NCBI GenBank assembly: GCA_027621405.1
Contig: JAQCBT010000009.1
Span: 1 to 64,000 of the forward strand
DNA length: 64,000 nucleotides
Direction of reading: 5' to 3'
DNA from: Pseudomonadota bacterium
Lineage (GTDB): Bacteria > Pseudomonadota > Gammaproteobacteria > Pseudomonadales > Pseudohongiellaceae
The position numbers and the translations under genes are program-made. This document shows, piece after piece, positions 15,953-25,500 of this stretch. The notes under the pieces are model-generated. The model saw only the letters and a list, made by a program, of their open reading frames with translations. It made no database searches and was not told the origin of the DNA. The stretch's first letter is position 1, and each line of letters opens with the position of its first letter.

Positions 15953-16360
15953 ACTCCTGGCGTCGAAAGTGTCCTGGAAAACATGCCTGCAATTTCATTG
16001 CCGGCCCATATGTGCAAATTGTCAGGCCCAATGGCCCAGAGTAGCAAATCTATTCTACGAACCCGAGATAGACGAGCATATTTTTTAATATCAATAAGTT
16101 AGATGGTATTGAATGGAAAAGTAATACACTACCGTTCACCTTTTCCGGATCATACCTTCCTGATTCCTTCCCAATTTCTTCCGGTATCGAGTCTTCCTCC
16201 AATGGATGATCACAGTGCAAGGCATGGTTTAGCGCTGCGGCACACACATCAGTCGAAAGACAACTCGAAAAAAGCTGCAACCTTTTCCCTGCCAGGGGCG
16301 TCTCTTGTAGTAAGGGTGCGCACCTGCTTACACATAAACAAATTGGCAAATTGGAGAGAA
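15953..16360. other. intergenic region upstream of the UrcA-family gene
   Basis: A 408-base divergent region between the beta-barrel gene and the UrcA-family gene. It is AT-rich around 16078-16120 and probably holds both promoters. No further gene or clear structured element was seen. Confidence 0.45.
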
Positions 16361-16672
16361 ATGATGAACAGGTTTACCAAATCATGTGCAGTTGCTGCGG
16401 CGCTTGCTGTCCCTGCTCTGGCGAATGCGAGCCTGCAAGTGGAACAGCTGGCCGAGGACAAGGTTGTTATTACTTATGAAACCGCAGTGGCAGCGACCGA
16501 GTCGGGCCGCGCCGAACTTGAGCGCAAGATTCGACAAGTAGCAGAGCGAGTCTGCGGTTCTCAGAAACTCAGGATGGCGGGAACATTGGCCCAATTGCAG
16601 GAGAATCGCACTTGTTATGAAAATGCAGTGGCCAATGCGATGGCCACTGTCGAAAAGACTATTACCGGATAG
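16361..16672 (+). CDS. UrcA family protein
   Basis: A 103-residue exported protein. The start is ATG 16361, next to GGAGAG; the much longer frame from 16103 has no supporting site. A signal peptide (ALAVPALANA) precedes a short domain with two Cys (RVCGSQ and RTCYENAV) about 25 residues apart, the layout of the UrcA family of small secreted proteins. Their function is unknown. The gene is convergent with a secreted hypothetical at 16740. Confidence 0.8.
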   Translation: MMNRFTKSCAVAAALAVPALANASLQVEQLAEDKVVITYETAVAATESGRAELERKIRQVAERVCGSQKLRMAGTLAQLQENRTCYENAVANAMATVEKTITG

Positions 16673-16699
16673 GGATACTTCTACAATCCGGTAGTGGGG

Positions 16700-16731
16700 C
16701 GGTCTGCCTGCTAAACGATGCAGGCAGACCG
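16700..16731. terminator. bidirectional terminator-like hairpin
   Basis: A perfect 11-bp inverted repeat (16700-16710 with 16721-16731) with a 10-base loop lies between two convergent gene ends (16672 and 16740). There is no long T-run on either side, so efficiency is uncertain. Confidence 0.6.
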
Positions 16732-16739
16732 TCCGTAAC

Positions 16740-17303
16740 TTATTGCTGCAAGGTCAAAGTCGCTTCCGCCGCATTGCCAATCATCAAAGTCATCGTGTTT
16801 CCATCTGGCAGGAAACGGACCACGTTCGGCACATGTGACAGGCCACATTCACCATTCTCGTCAGTCGTTATGAGTGCCTTGAACACGCCAGTCTGAGGAG
16901 TCCAGCGGAAAGTACCGAGCTCGGAACCACCGTCTGGACAGGCTTCCGCATCTACACCAGCCTGTTGCGTCATCTGAAAACTGGCATCCGCACCAAATAC
17001 GAACTGGTCACTGCTGCCATCTATTGTCCAGGTACCGACGATATCGGCAGTTGTGTTGTCGGAGCTGGATTCCGATGGCGACACGTCAATGACTTTCGCA
17101 GGGTCTGCCTGCAGGGTCAATGCGACTGGGTCTGATACTGTAAGGCTTAGATAGAATGACTGTCCGGCATAGAAGACGAAGGGCACTTCCAGCACCCCGG
17201 TGGCTTCATTGAAAGTGGGTATCACCGGAAATATCTGCGCATAGGCAGAGAGCGGTGATGCCAGCAGGGTAATAAAGCATGTAAGCGCATGGATTTTCTT
17301 CAT
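16740..17303 (-). CDS. secreted hypothetical protein
   Basis: A 187-residue protein with a clear signal peptide (MKKIHALTCFITLLASPLSAYAQ) and a strong purine-rich ribosome site (AAAGGAGAAG) directly upstream. The mature part is acidic and beta-rich, with three Cys (EACPDG, GECGLS) and no known motif. Because it contains 'TADIVGTWTIDGSSDQFVFG' it may be a lipocalin/META-like small barrel; this is a guess. A tiny membrane-protein frame lies just upstream on the same strand. Confidence 0.65.
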   Translation of the reverse strand: MKKIHALTCFITLLASPLSAYAQIFPVIPTFNEATGVLEVPFVFYAGQSFYLSLTVSDPVALTLQADPAKVIDVSPSESSSDNTTADIVGTWTIDGSSDQFVFGADASFQMTQQAGVDAEACPDGGSELGTFRWTPQTGVFKALITTDENGECGLSHVPNVVRFLPDGNTMTLMIGNAAEATLTLQQ

Positions 17304-17360
17304 TTTCTTCTCCTTTTTTCTTGGATAACTCCTGACTAAGAAATTTCGAACAGTTGCATG

Positions 17361-17474
17361 TCACCAGGACAGCAAAATCGCCATTAGAAAGACGGCAAGG
17401 ACTATCGACATGAGTTTTATATTTTCCGCTCTGTCGAATTCATTTCCGACAATCCAATCTGCAAGTCTTTGCAT
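17361..17474 (-). CDS. candidate 37-residue single-helix membrane protein
   Basis: The short frame starts ATG 17474 with GGAG six bases upstream and ends TGA at 17361. It encodes MQRLADWIVGNEFDRAEN followed by a hydrophobic helix (LMSIVLAVFLMAILLSW) reaching the C-terminus. The amphipathic/charged N-terminus, single helix and good ribosome site favour a real small protein. It lies 57 bases upstream of the secreted hypothetical gene on the same strand. There is no homology to rely on. Confidence 0.4.
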   Translation of the reverse strand: MQRLADWIVGNEFDRAENIKLMSIVLAVFLMAILLSW

Positions 17475-17831
17475 TCCGTTCTCCATTACTATCGCAATGT
17501 GTGAAACCGTGAGTGTGGAGCCCGGACACTCCTAATTTCTATCCAGGCAGGGACTCACAATGATGTTACTGACACGAAGCGAGGGAATGTCTCAACCCAA
17601 GGGAAGTTAAATACCTGTATTACTGAAAACGCCAGGATAGGAGGTTCTCGGTGATTGCAGGCGCAACCTTGCTAGAGAAAAGATAGGCTTATTGAGGCTG
17701 GGGAATAAATGGTCACAGAGCGATGGCCCGCGTGCCCGTTGGTGCTGGAAATCAGTTCAGTAGTTTCGCAAAGGAGAGTGGAGCGTTCTACTCCACCTCC
17801 TGGTTAAACTTGTCAGGAATGGATCTCTGTC
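17475..17831. other. intergenic region between two very short genes
   Basis: This 357-base region lies between the candidate small membrane protein and the zinc-ribbon gene. The open frame on the plus strand around 17723-17980 is the antisense of the zinc-ribbon gene. Nothing else was recognised. Confidence 0.4.
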
Positions 17832-17975
17832 TCAATCCTGCTCTACTTTCTTCATCTGCTCGCCACAGCAGATTTCCGAATGCTTCATCTTGTCGCCGCA
17901 AGGGCATGGCTTCTCATAAACAAGAACACAGCCGCACTTCTCACACTTGTATTTCTCGCCGGCTTCTCTGGACAT
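17832..17975 (-). CDS. 47-residue desulforedoxin/rubredoxin-like zinc-ribbon protein
   Basis: A very short gene with a strong ribosome site (GGAGG eight bases before ATG 17975). The protein begins MSREAGEKYKCEKCGCV and has CEKCGC, then PCPCGD, then HSEICCGEQMKKV. The pattern CxxC...CCGxxM resembles desulforedoxin and the N-terminal iron domain of desulfoferrodoxin, which bind Fe or Zn with four Cys. At 47 residues it is about the length of the isolated domain. It may serve in redox or metal handling in the cytoplasm. It seems monocistronic, with a histidine phosphatase gene further upstream. Confidence 0.75.
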   Translation of the reverse strand: MSREAGEKYKCEKCGCVLVYEKPCPCGDKMKHSEICCGEQMKKVEQD

Positions 17976-18124
17976 GGTGAAATCCTCCACATTTGCTGAA
18001 TACGAGATACAAGACTAACAAGCCCCCCCGTAGGATCATTGACCAGGGTCAAACAGCATGGGTTTTTCAAGGATGGATTTTCAGTGCCCACCGCCGCTTT
18101 GCTGCTACACTCTCGTTCTACCAA

Positions 18125-18742
18125 TCAAGGAAGAGTCTGCCACTCGGTTATCGGAATTCTTGCGATTAAGGCCCTATCAGATTTCGAGGGGTCAATGATC
18201 AGCGCTTCACCCTGCTCTATATAGGGATCCAGTTCCGGGAAGCTGGCCATGATGTTCCCGGAATGACTGATAAGGAGCCGATTCCCGGACGTTGGTTTCT
18301 TGTTGAGTTCTTCCAACAGAGCCTGCAGGCGAGCCGGAGTCACTCCCACCATCCCGTCTTCGAGGAGAAAGTCTTGTACGATTATCTCGGTAAATCCGGC
18401 CAGCTCAGCTGTCTGACGAGTACGAAATGTGGGGCTGCGCTCAACAGAGGAAATTGGGATTCCGAGTCGCTTTATGGTTGCTCCGAAATTCCTCGCATCA
18501 TTGCGCCCCTTCTCATCGAGTTGCCTTTCCAGGTTGTCGTTACCGGGTGCAGCTGTTCCTGCGGTAGGTAATTCACCTGGTGCGTTAGCGTGACGCATGA
18601 GGATTATGTAACCACCATCCCTGAGGGCGCTAACTGCTTCATCTATCGACAATTCCTGAGCTGGTGCATGGCTGCCTGAGACAGCAAGGTAGGCGCTCAG
18701 CAACCAGAAACCCGGAAACCTGCCTACACAGTGTTTAAGCAT
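18125..18742 (-). CDS. exported histidine phosphatase family protein
   Basis: A 205-residue protein with an N-terminal signal region (FWLLSAYLAVSGSHAPAQ) and a histidine-phosphatase domain: LMRHA (RHG-type catalytic motif, catalytic His), 'ERSPTFRTRQTAE' and ISHSGN with the second His. It is shorter than full acid phosphatases and similar in scale to SixA-type domains, but exported. The substrate is unknown. GGGTGAA precedes the start. Confidence 0.82.
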   Translation of the reverse strand: MLKHCVGRFPGFWLLSAYLAVSGSHAPAQELSIDEAVSALRDGGYIILMRHANAPGELPTAGTAAPGNDNLERQLDEKGRNDARNFGATIKRLGIPISSVERSPTFRTRQTAELAGFTEIIVQDFLLEDGMVGVTPARLQALLEELNKKPTSGNRLLISHSGNIMASFPELDPYIEQGEALIIDPSKSDRALIARIPITEWQTLP

Positions 18743-18791
18743 ATCGATTCACCCGCATCGCCAATAACCAGCTATTCATTCTCATAGCTGC

Positions 18792-20075
18792 TTACACGGT
18801 AGTAAAAAATATCGCGACCAGAAAGCCCAGCAATGTCGCCAGCCCAGTAATACTTCCACCACGATGATGGGCTTCTGGCAACATAGTCTCCGCGATTACC
18901 GTCAACATTGCTCCCGCAGCCACACCCTGCACCAGTGAAAAGGTTGCAGGTTCAGCACCCACGAAGAAGATACTGCCAAACCACGCACCCACTCCGGTGA
19001 ACAGCATTAGCGATGTCCACATGGCGAAGATACGAGAGAAGCTATAGTCCTGTTCCCGCATACCCAGGGAACTGGAAAACGCTTCCGGAAAATTGGACAG
19101 GAACAAGCTGACTATCAGGGAAACACTGATACTGGCATGCAGCATGCTGGAGCCGATGACGAACGACTCCGGTATACCATCCAGGAAGATGCCCAGCCAG
19201 ATAGCCAGGGGCGCGCCCGGAAGCGCGGACGCAGCTTCCTTGACGTCCATGGCTGTGGGTGTGCCGACTACATCATCCACCCGCCGCCTGGCCTCACGAT
19301 ACCAGTCTTCGGCTTCCTCCTCGTCGACAGCCCGATTCTTCTTAAGGCTGGTGATGCGAGACTTGCTCAGGTCCATTATGGCATTGGCAAATTTGGGTAT
19401 ATCATCGAGCAGTTCATCAAACTCGCTCTTGCGGATGACCCAGACAGATACCGGATCAATTGCCTTGACTGTTGCCGTTCTGATCTCACCAGTCAGCAAT
19501 GCAATCTCACCGACAATATCACCGGGGCCGAGTTCGGCGATGGCATGCTGGTCTTCATCATCCACTTCTACCCGGCCTTCATCGATCAGGTAGACCCGGT
19601 CGCCTGCTTCACCCTTGCTCATGAGCAACTCGCCGGGCTCAAATTGCTGTTGCTCAATAAGCGGTACGAGATAGTGCATGGATTCCGCAGGCAAAGCGCT
19701 AAATAACGGAGACATACTCAGGCGCTTGAAGACCCGTCTGTAGTCCCTGCGCTGAGCCCGCCGCAAGTGATTGATAGTCGTTCCTACCTTGCGCAGGAAT
19801 CCACCCTTGTTATTGAGTGCCTGATTGAGAACGACAAACAACACCCCACCACTCAAGCAGCCGATTGCCAGCGGGAAAAAGTCACCGCGTTCCAACGCTT
19901 CGGCTACCAGATCAATCGTCAATGCTGCAAGCAGGGCGCCACTGCCGAAAGCCATCATGGCGGCGATGACCCTGTTGCCAGGAGACCAGACGTAGGCCAC
20001 GAGAGCACCCAGCGGAAGCGAGGCGGCTGAAATCAGACCAAATATGAATGCCTGCAGAGGCAGCGAGAGTTCCAT
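18792..20075 (-). CDS. ZIP-like membrane protein with inserted cyclic-nucleotide-binding domain
   Basis: A 427-residue protein taken from ATG 20075 (MELSLPLQAF); a longer start at 20189 is possible. Three N-terminal helices are followed by a basic linker and a CNMP-binding domain (residues ~120-245) with 'KGEAGDRVYLIDEGRVEV', GPGDIVGEIALLTGEIRTAT and a closing helix. An acidic/Arg-rich linker then leads into five more helices containing 'GIFLDGIPESFVIG', SNFPEAFSSS and AETMLPEAHH. These match the metal-site helices of ZIP (Zn/Fe) transporters. The CNBD therefore sits in the position of the cytoplasmic loop between helices 3 and 4. Metal transport gated by a nucleotide is inferred, not shown. 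It is divergent from the ATP-grasp gene. Confidence 0.78.
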   Translation of the reverse strand: MELSLPLQAFIFGLISAASLPLGALVAYVWSPGNRVIAAMMAFGSGALLAALTIDLVAEALERGDFFPLAIGCLSGGVLFVVLNQALNNKGGFLRKVGTTINHLRRAQRRDYRRVFKRLSMSPLFSALPAESMHYLVPLIEQQQFEPGELLMSKGEAGDRVYLIDEGRVEVDDEDQHAIAELGPGDIVGEIALLTGEIRTATVKAIDPVSVWVIRKSEFDELLDDIPKFANAIMDLSKSRITSLKKNRAVDEEEAEDWYREARRRVDDVVGTPTAMDVKEAASALPGAPLAIWLGIFLDGIPESFVIGSSMLHASISVSLIVSLFLSNFPEAFSSSLGMREQDYSFSRIFAMWTSLMLFTGVGAWFGSIFFVGAEPATFSLVQGVAAGAMLTVIAETMLPEAHHRGGSITGLATLLGFLVAIFFTTV

Positions 20076-20249
20076 CAGCAGTACCGGGTTTTTAGAATAA
20101 GCAATAGGGGGTAAAGGACAACAGGACCCGCTCGACCCACCAACATCTATTATAGCGCCATGGGATTTCTTGTGCTTTTGCCGTTTCATTCCATTAATAT
20201 AAATGTCGGACCTAACTCTGGTTGATCGACACAAGAACCTGGAACCTCT

Positions 20250-21530
20250 ATGAACTTTTTATTCGTATCCTATGACAGCCTGATCGGCGATATCGCCTGG
20301 AATGTCATGAAGGAAGGTCACGACGTTAAATACGCCGTTTCCAATCCGGTCGACCGGGAGGTTGGCTCTGGATTCGTGCCCATGGTGGACGACTGGAAGG
20401 CCGAGGTTGACTGGGCCGATGTCGTCATTTTCGATGATGTACTCGGCATGGGTACGGAAGCGAAGAAGCTCAGGGATGCCGGCAAGCATGTGGTCGGAGG
20501 TACGCCGTATACAGACATGCTGGAAGATGACCGGTCTTTCGGCCAGGAGGAATTGAAGAAGCATGGGATATCGATCATTCCCTACAAGCAATTCGGTAGC
20601 TTCGATGACGCCATTGCCTTCGTGCGTGAAAACCGGGCTCGCTATGTAATCAAGCCCTCCGGGGAAGCACAGAACATGAAGGGCCTGTTGTTCATCGGTG
20701 AAGAGGAGGATGGCTCCGACGTACTGCAGGTATTGGAAGACTACCAGCAGGCCTGGTCAAACAAGATCCCGTCTTTTCAGCTGCAGCGACGTGTGGAAGG
20801 TGTCGAGATCGCCGTAGGTGCATTCTTCAACGGCAAGGAATTCGCCTATCCGATCAATATTAACTTCGAGCACAAGAAACTGTTCCCCGGAGACCTCGGC
20901 CCTTCTACAGGTGAGATGGGCACCGCCATGTTCTGGACCGGTCCTAACCGGATCTTCAACCAGACATTGAAGAAGCTCGAGAGCAAGCTGGCCGAGGAAG
21001 GCTATGTTGGGTATATCGACCTCAACTGTATCGTGAGCGGTAGCAACATCTACCCTCTGGAATTCACGGCCCGCTTTGGCTATCCGACCATCTTCATTCA
21101 GAAAGAAGGCATCCAGACGCCAATCTCCGAGTTACTCTACGGGCTCGCCAGCGGCACCCGTAAAACATTCAAGACTCGCACCGGATTCCAGGTTGGGGTA
21201 CGCATCGTGGTGCCACCCTTCCCCTTTAGCGACCCGGAAACTTTCAATGTCAAATCCAAGGACACCATCATCCACTTCCGCAAGAGCAAGGAAGGCGTCC
21301 ATTTCGAAGATGTCAAACTCATCAATGATGAATGGGTGATCACCGGCAATTCAGGCGTCATCCTTGTGGTCGTGGGTGTGGGGCAAACCATGAAGCAAGC
21401 CCAGCGTCAGGCCTATTCCCGTATCAAGAATCTCATCATTCCGCATATGTACTACCGAGTGGATATCGGCGACCGCTGGTTCGAGGATAGCGACAAACTG
21501 CATAGCTGGGGTTATTTCCGCGAATTATGA
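20250..21530 (+). CDS. PurD-like ATP-grasp ligase
   Basis: A 426-residue ATP-grasp protein related to phosphoribosylamine-glycine ligase: a Rossmann-like N-terminal part (FLFVSYDSLIGDIAWNV), VVGGTPYTD, a lysine-containing ATP strand RYVIKPSGEAQ, QRRVEGVEIAVGAFF, and a metal-binding 'PLEFTARFGYPT' in place of PurD's FEVRFGDPE. It forms a carboxylate-amine bond using ATP. It probably is not the housekeeping PurD, because it overlaps (ATGA at 21527) with a GNAT-family gene rather than purine genes. The substrates are unknown. Confidence 0.8.
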   Translation: MNFLFVSYDSLIGDIAWNVMKEGHDVKYAVSNPVDREVGSGFVPMVDDWKAEVDWADVVIFDDVLGMGTEAKKLRDAGKHVVGGTPYTDMLEDDRSFGQEELKKHGISIIPYKQFGSFDDAIAFVRENRARYVIKPSGEAQNMKGLLFIGEEEDGSDVLQVLEDYQQAWSNKIPSFQLQRRVEGVEIAVGAFFNGKEFAYPININFEHKKLFPGDLGPSTGEMGTAMFWTGPNRIFNQTLKKLESKLAEEGYVGYIDLNCIVSGSNIYPLEFTARFGYPTIFIQKEGIQTPISELLYGLASGTRKTFKTRTGFQVGVRIVVPPFPFSDPETFNVKSKDTIIHFRKSKEGVHFEDVKLINDEWVITGNSGVILVVVGVGQTMKQAQRQAYSRIKNLIIPHMYYRVDIGDRWFEDSDKLHSWGYFREL

Positions 21531-22453
21531 TCAGATTCTGCCAGGACAAAGCCGACTGCGAGGCACTCTGGGAACAATTTACTCCAAACGAGGCTGCCTG
21601 GGATGACTGGGAGCTGATGTATGCCTTCCATGACCAGGACAGGTACCGGCTGAATTTCCTGGTGCATGAAACTGAAGGCCAGGCAGATGGCATGATCCCC
21701 CTGGTTGAGGATTCCCAGGACGGGAGCTATGAACTGTTTGGTGGGAGTTATCCGGAGAACAGGACCTTGTGGATTCCCATGGCGCATTTTCCCGAGTGCT
21801 ACGACGCCCTGCCCGACCGTACCGACTTTTTTGATCTGAAAGGGAGCTGGGTGGATTCGCTATTAGCCAGCCATCCGCAATACGCGGACAATTTCAGGGA
21901 AACGGATTATCAGTATTACCTGGTACCGGCAGAGTTTGATTACGACTTTAGCAATCACATTCAGCAGCATTTCTCCAATGACAAGCGCAAGGGCTTCCTT
22001 CGGGATCTGCGCAAGCTCAGGGAACGCGGGGTGGAGTTGCACTGGAGTGATGACGACGAATCTGAATTGTTCGTCGCCCTGAGCCAGAAAAATTTTGGCG
22101 CCGAATCTGACCACGCCACCGAATCCGGTAGGCAGGAAGTCTATCGGGTCGTACGCGAGCTGAAAGAAAATGGCTACCTGCGCACGCTTACTCTGAGCAT
22201 TGAGGGAGCAAAACAGGCCACCTCCATGTCTGCCTTGCACAAGGGCAAGTGGATCGCACTGTACAGTGCCAGCAACAATGACTACGACAACCTGGGCAAG
22301 TTCCTCAATGTCGAGACCATCCAGGAAGCGTGTCGCCTGAGGGTCGACGAAGTTAACTACATGACCGGCATGGCGTGGAAGGCGGCGTGGCACATGAAAC
22401 AGAGCCCGACCCGCACCATGCGCAAGCCAGCCAGGCCCGCGCCCGAAAGCTAG
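21527..22453 (+). CDS. GNAT/FemAB-like acyltransferase
   Basis: A 308-residue protein with a BioF2-like/FemAB-type GNAT architecture: an N-terminal domain (residues ~1-150) and a C-terminal domain with 'SNDKRKGFLRDLRKLRERG', SMSALHKGKWIALYSASN and 'GKFLNVETIQEACRLRVDE'. Such proteins transfer acyl or aminoacyl groups. Its start overlaps the ATP-grasp stop by four bases, indicating translational coupling and a shared pathway, perhaps a small peptide-like or amide product. It is convergent with the transglutaminase gene. Confidence 0.75.
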   Translation: MIRFCQDKADCEALWEQFTPNEAAWDDWELMYAFHDQDRYRLNFLVHETEGQADGMIPLVEDSQDGSYELFGGSYPENRTLWIPMAHFPECYDALPDRTDFFDLKGSWVDSLLASHPQYADNFRETDYQYYLVPAEFDYDFSNHIQQHFSNDKRKGFLRDLRKLRERGVELHWSDDDESELFVALSQKNFGAESDHATESGRQEVYRVVRELKENGYLRTLTLSIEGAKQATSMSALHKGKWIALYSASNNDYDNLGKFLNVETIQEACRLRVDEVNYMTGMAWKAAWHMKQSPTRTMRKPARPAPES

Positions 22454-22504
22454 AGAGCCTTCAGCGCTTAAAACTAGAATGTCATTGGCACTTATTGGGC
22501 ACGA

Positions 22505-25500
22505 CTAGCGCGGTTTGTAGCGCAGGTCCAGAGTGTAGGGCTGGGAAGGATGGGGTGGTCTGGTATCGAATTCCACGCCATCCTGACTGTGGCCATGACG
22601 GGAGAAACGGGCCACACGGCGCGCTTCTGCCTCCATGGCATTCACGGGGAACGTATCGTAGTTGCGCCCGCCCGGGTGCGAGACGTAATAGGTGCAGCCC
22701 CCCAGTGAGCGATTGTTGAATGTATCCACTACATCAAACACCAGCGGTGAATTCACTGGCAGCATCGGATGCAAGGCAGAGTAAGGCGCCCACGCCTTGT
22801 AGCGCACACCAGCCACATATTCCCCTTCCCGACCAGTGTACTGCAACGGAATCTTGCGGCCGTTACAGGTAACGATGAAGCGGTTGCTGGTCATGTGGCG
22901 CACCAGCACCTGCAGGCGTTCCACCGAGGAATCCACATAACGCGCAGTACCCTGGCCGGAGCTTTCCTCGCCCAACACATGCCAGGGCTCGATGGCTCCC
23001 GTGATTTCAACTTCCATACCCTGCACGTTGACCGTGCCGTAGTGAGGGAAGCGGAACTCCTGGAAGGCTTCGAACCACTGCAGGTCGAAGTCAAATCCGG
23101 CTTCTTTCAGGTCGGCTATTACCCAGGAAAGGTCCTGCCAGATAAAGTGTGGCAGCATGAACCGGTCATGTAACTCTGTTCCCCAGGGGATCAGGTCACG
23201 CCGGTACGGGTGCTTCCAGAAATGCGCCACCAGCGCACGGATCAGCAGCATCTGCACTGCGCTCATCTGCCAGTGCGGCGGCATCTCGAAATTTCTGAAT
23301 TCAAGCAGACCAAGGCGGCCAGTTGAACTATCCGGGGAGTACAGCTTGTCGATGCAGAATTCGGCACGGTGAGTATTCCCGGTGAGATCGACCAGGAAAT
23401 TACGCAACAGGCGATCCACCTTCCAGGGCTGCAGGGTGTCGCCCTCACCCAGCTGCTGCAACGCGATATCCAGTTCATACAGGTTGTCATCACGGGCCTC
23501 GTCAACCCGGGGTGACTGACTGGTTGGGCCGATAAACTGGCCGGAAAACAGGTAAGACAGACAAGGATGGTTCTGCCAGTAGCGAATCATGCTTCCCAAC
23601 AAATGCGGGCGTCGCAGGAACGGGCTGTCTTCGGCCCGTGCCGCACCCAGAGTCACGTGGTTTCCACCGCCGGTACCCGAATGCTTGCCATCGACCATGA
23701 ATTTCTCTGTGCCCAGCCGTTCCTTGTGGGCAACGTCGTACAGCTTGCGGATGATGTTGATCATTTCATCCCAGCTGCCGGCAGGATGAATATTCACCTC
23801 TATCACCCCCGGGTCGGGTGTGATCAGGAGCTTTCGCAACCTGCGATCCCTGGGTGGATGGTAGCCTTCCAGTACGACGGGTACCTTCAACTCGGTCGCG
23901 ACTTCTTCGATAAAATTCAACAGGTCAATATAGTGATTGAGGCGGGTTACCGGCGGCAGGAATACATAGAGCCTGCCTTCTCGTACCTGCACACAGAGGG
24001 CTGTCTGAAAAATTGTTTCTGTCTGGCGTATCTTGCCCGCCTTGCGCTTGTCAGCTACCGCGAGAGCCGATTCCTCCTCATCGGAGAAAGGGTCTGCCTC
24101 ATGGTCCACGTGGGCGGCCGCTGGTGCCTGCCAGGGAATGCTGCCCAGGGGCAGGCGGAAACCCATGGAGGAATCGCCGGGTATCAGGAATAGCTTTTCG
24201 CGCCGGAAATACCAGCGGCAGCTGTACCAACCCTTGCCCTCTTTCTCTTCGAGCCAGGCCAGTGGCAGCACATGGCCAACCGGCTCCCCCAGCTTGCCCG
24301 TCAACGTATTACGCAGACGGTTGCGTTCGAGGGGATCCTTCAGCTTGTTGTCGTCCACAGTGACGTTCGCGGGAAGTTTGCCTTCCGCTTCCAGGTAGTG
24401 CCAGGTGTCTTCGTATGCGGGTATTGAATGCTTCTGGTTGACTCTTAATTTGCCCGCCAGCTTCTTCATGAACTCTCCGGCTAGACCGGGTTCCAATTTG
24501 CCGGGGCTGGATTCGTCACCCAGGTACTTCGTGTTCTTCCACAGGGCCTTGCCATCTTCACGCCAGAACAATCCCAGCGCCCAACGCGGAACCGGTTCAC
24601 CTGGATACCACTTTCCTTGTCCGAACTGCAGCACGCCCTTCGGCCCAAATTGCTTCTTTAGTGAATCGAGCAAGTTGCCGGCCAGCTTGCGCTTGTCATC
24701 TCCCAGTGCCGCTGTATTCCATTGTGCACTCTCCATGTCGTCGACGCTGACAAAGGTGGGCTCGCCACCCATGGTGAGTTTTACTCTCTGGCGGTTGAGC
24801 AAGGAATCGACCTGTTTGCCGAGGGCATCAATCTTGCGCCAATTGGAAGTACTGAACGGCTTGGTAACCCTGGGATCTTCATGGATGCGGACGACCTTGT
24901 TCTCATAGGAGAACTCCACCTGGCATTCGTCGATCGCTCCTGTTACTGGTGCCGCAGAGAATGGATCGGGCGTACAGGCCAGTGGGATATGTCCCTCGGC
25001 GGCGAACAGCCCGGAAGTCGGATCCAGACCTATCCAGCCAGCCCCGGGTATATACACTTCAGCCCAGGCATGGAGGTCGGTAAAGTCCTCAGCGGGTCCG
25101 GAGGGGCCATCCAGGGATTTCACATCGGGTTTCAGCTGCACGAGATAACCGGACACGAACCGTGCCGCGAGACCGAGATGGCGCAGGATCTGTACCAGCA
25201 ACCAACCGGTATCACGGCAGGAACCGGATTTACGGGTAAGCGTCTGTTCGCAGGTTTGCACTCCGGGCTCGAGGCGAATCTCGTAACTGATTTCCTGTTG
25301 CAGGCGCTGGTTTATTGCAACCAGGAAATCCACTGTCGGAGTTTTCTTGCGGGGAATCTGCTTTACCCAGGCTTTAAGCTTCTTGCCATCTTCCGCCAGC
25401 GCAAGATAGGGAGCCAGGTCCTTCAGTAGCTGCTTGTCGTACTTGAAGGGAATATGCTCGGCGCTCTCTTCGAGGAAGAAGTCGAACGGATTGATAACCG

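Noticed and set aside
17723..17980. 85-codon frame on the plus strand
   Set aside because: Antisense to the zinc-ribbon microprotein gene, which has the better ribosome site and a coherent Cys pattern.
20250..21530. Assignment as housekeeping purD
   Set aside because: The metal-binding motif differs from FEVRFGDPE and the gene is coupled to a GNAT gene, not to purine genes.
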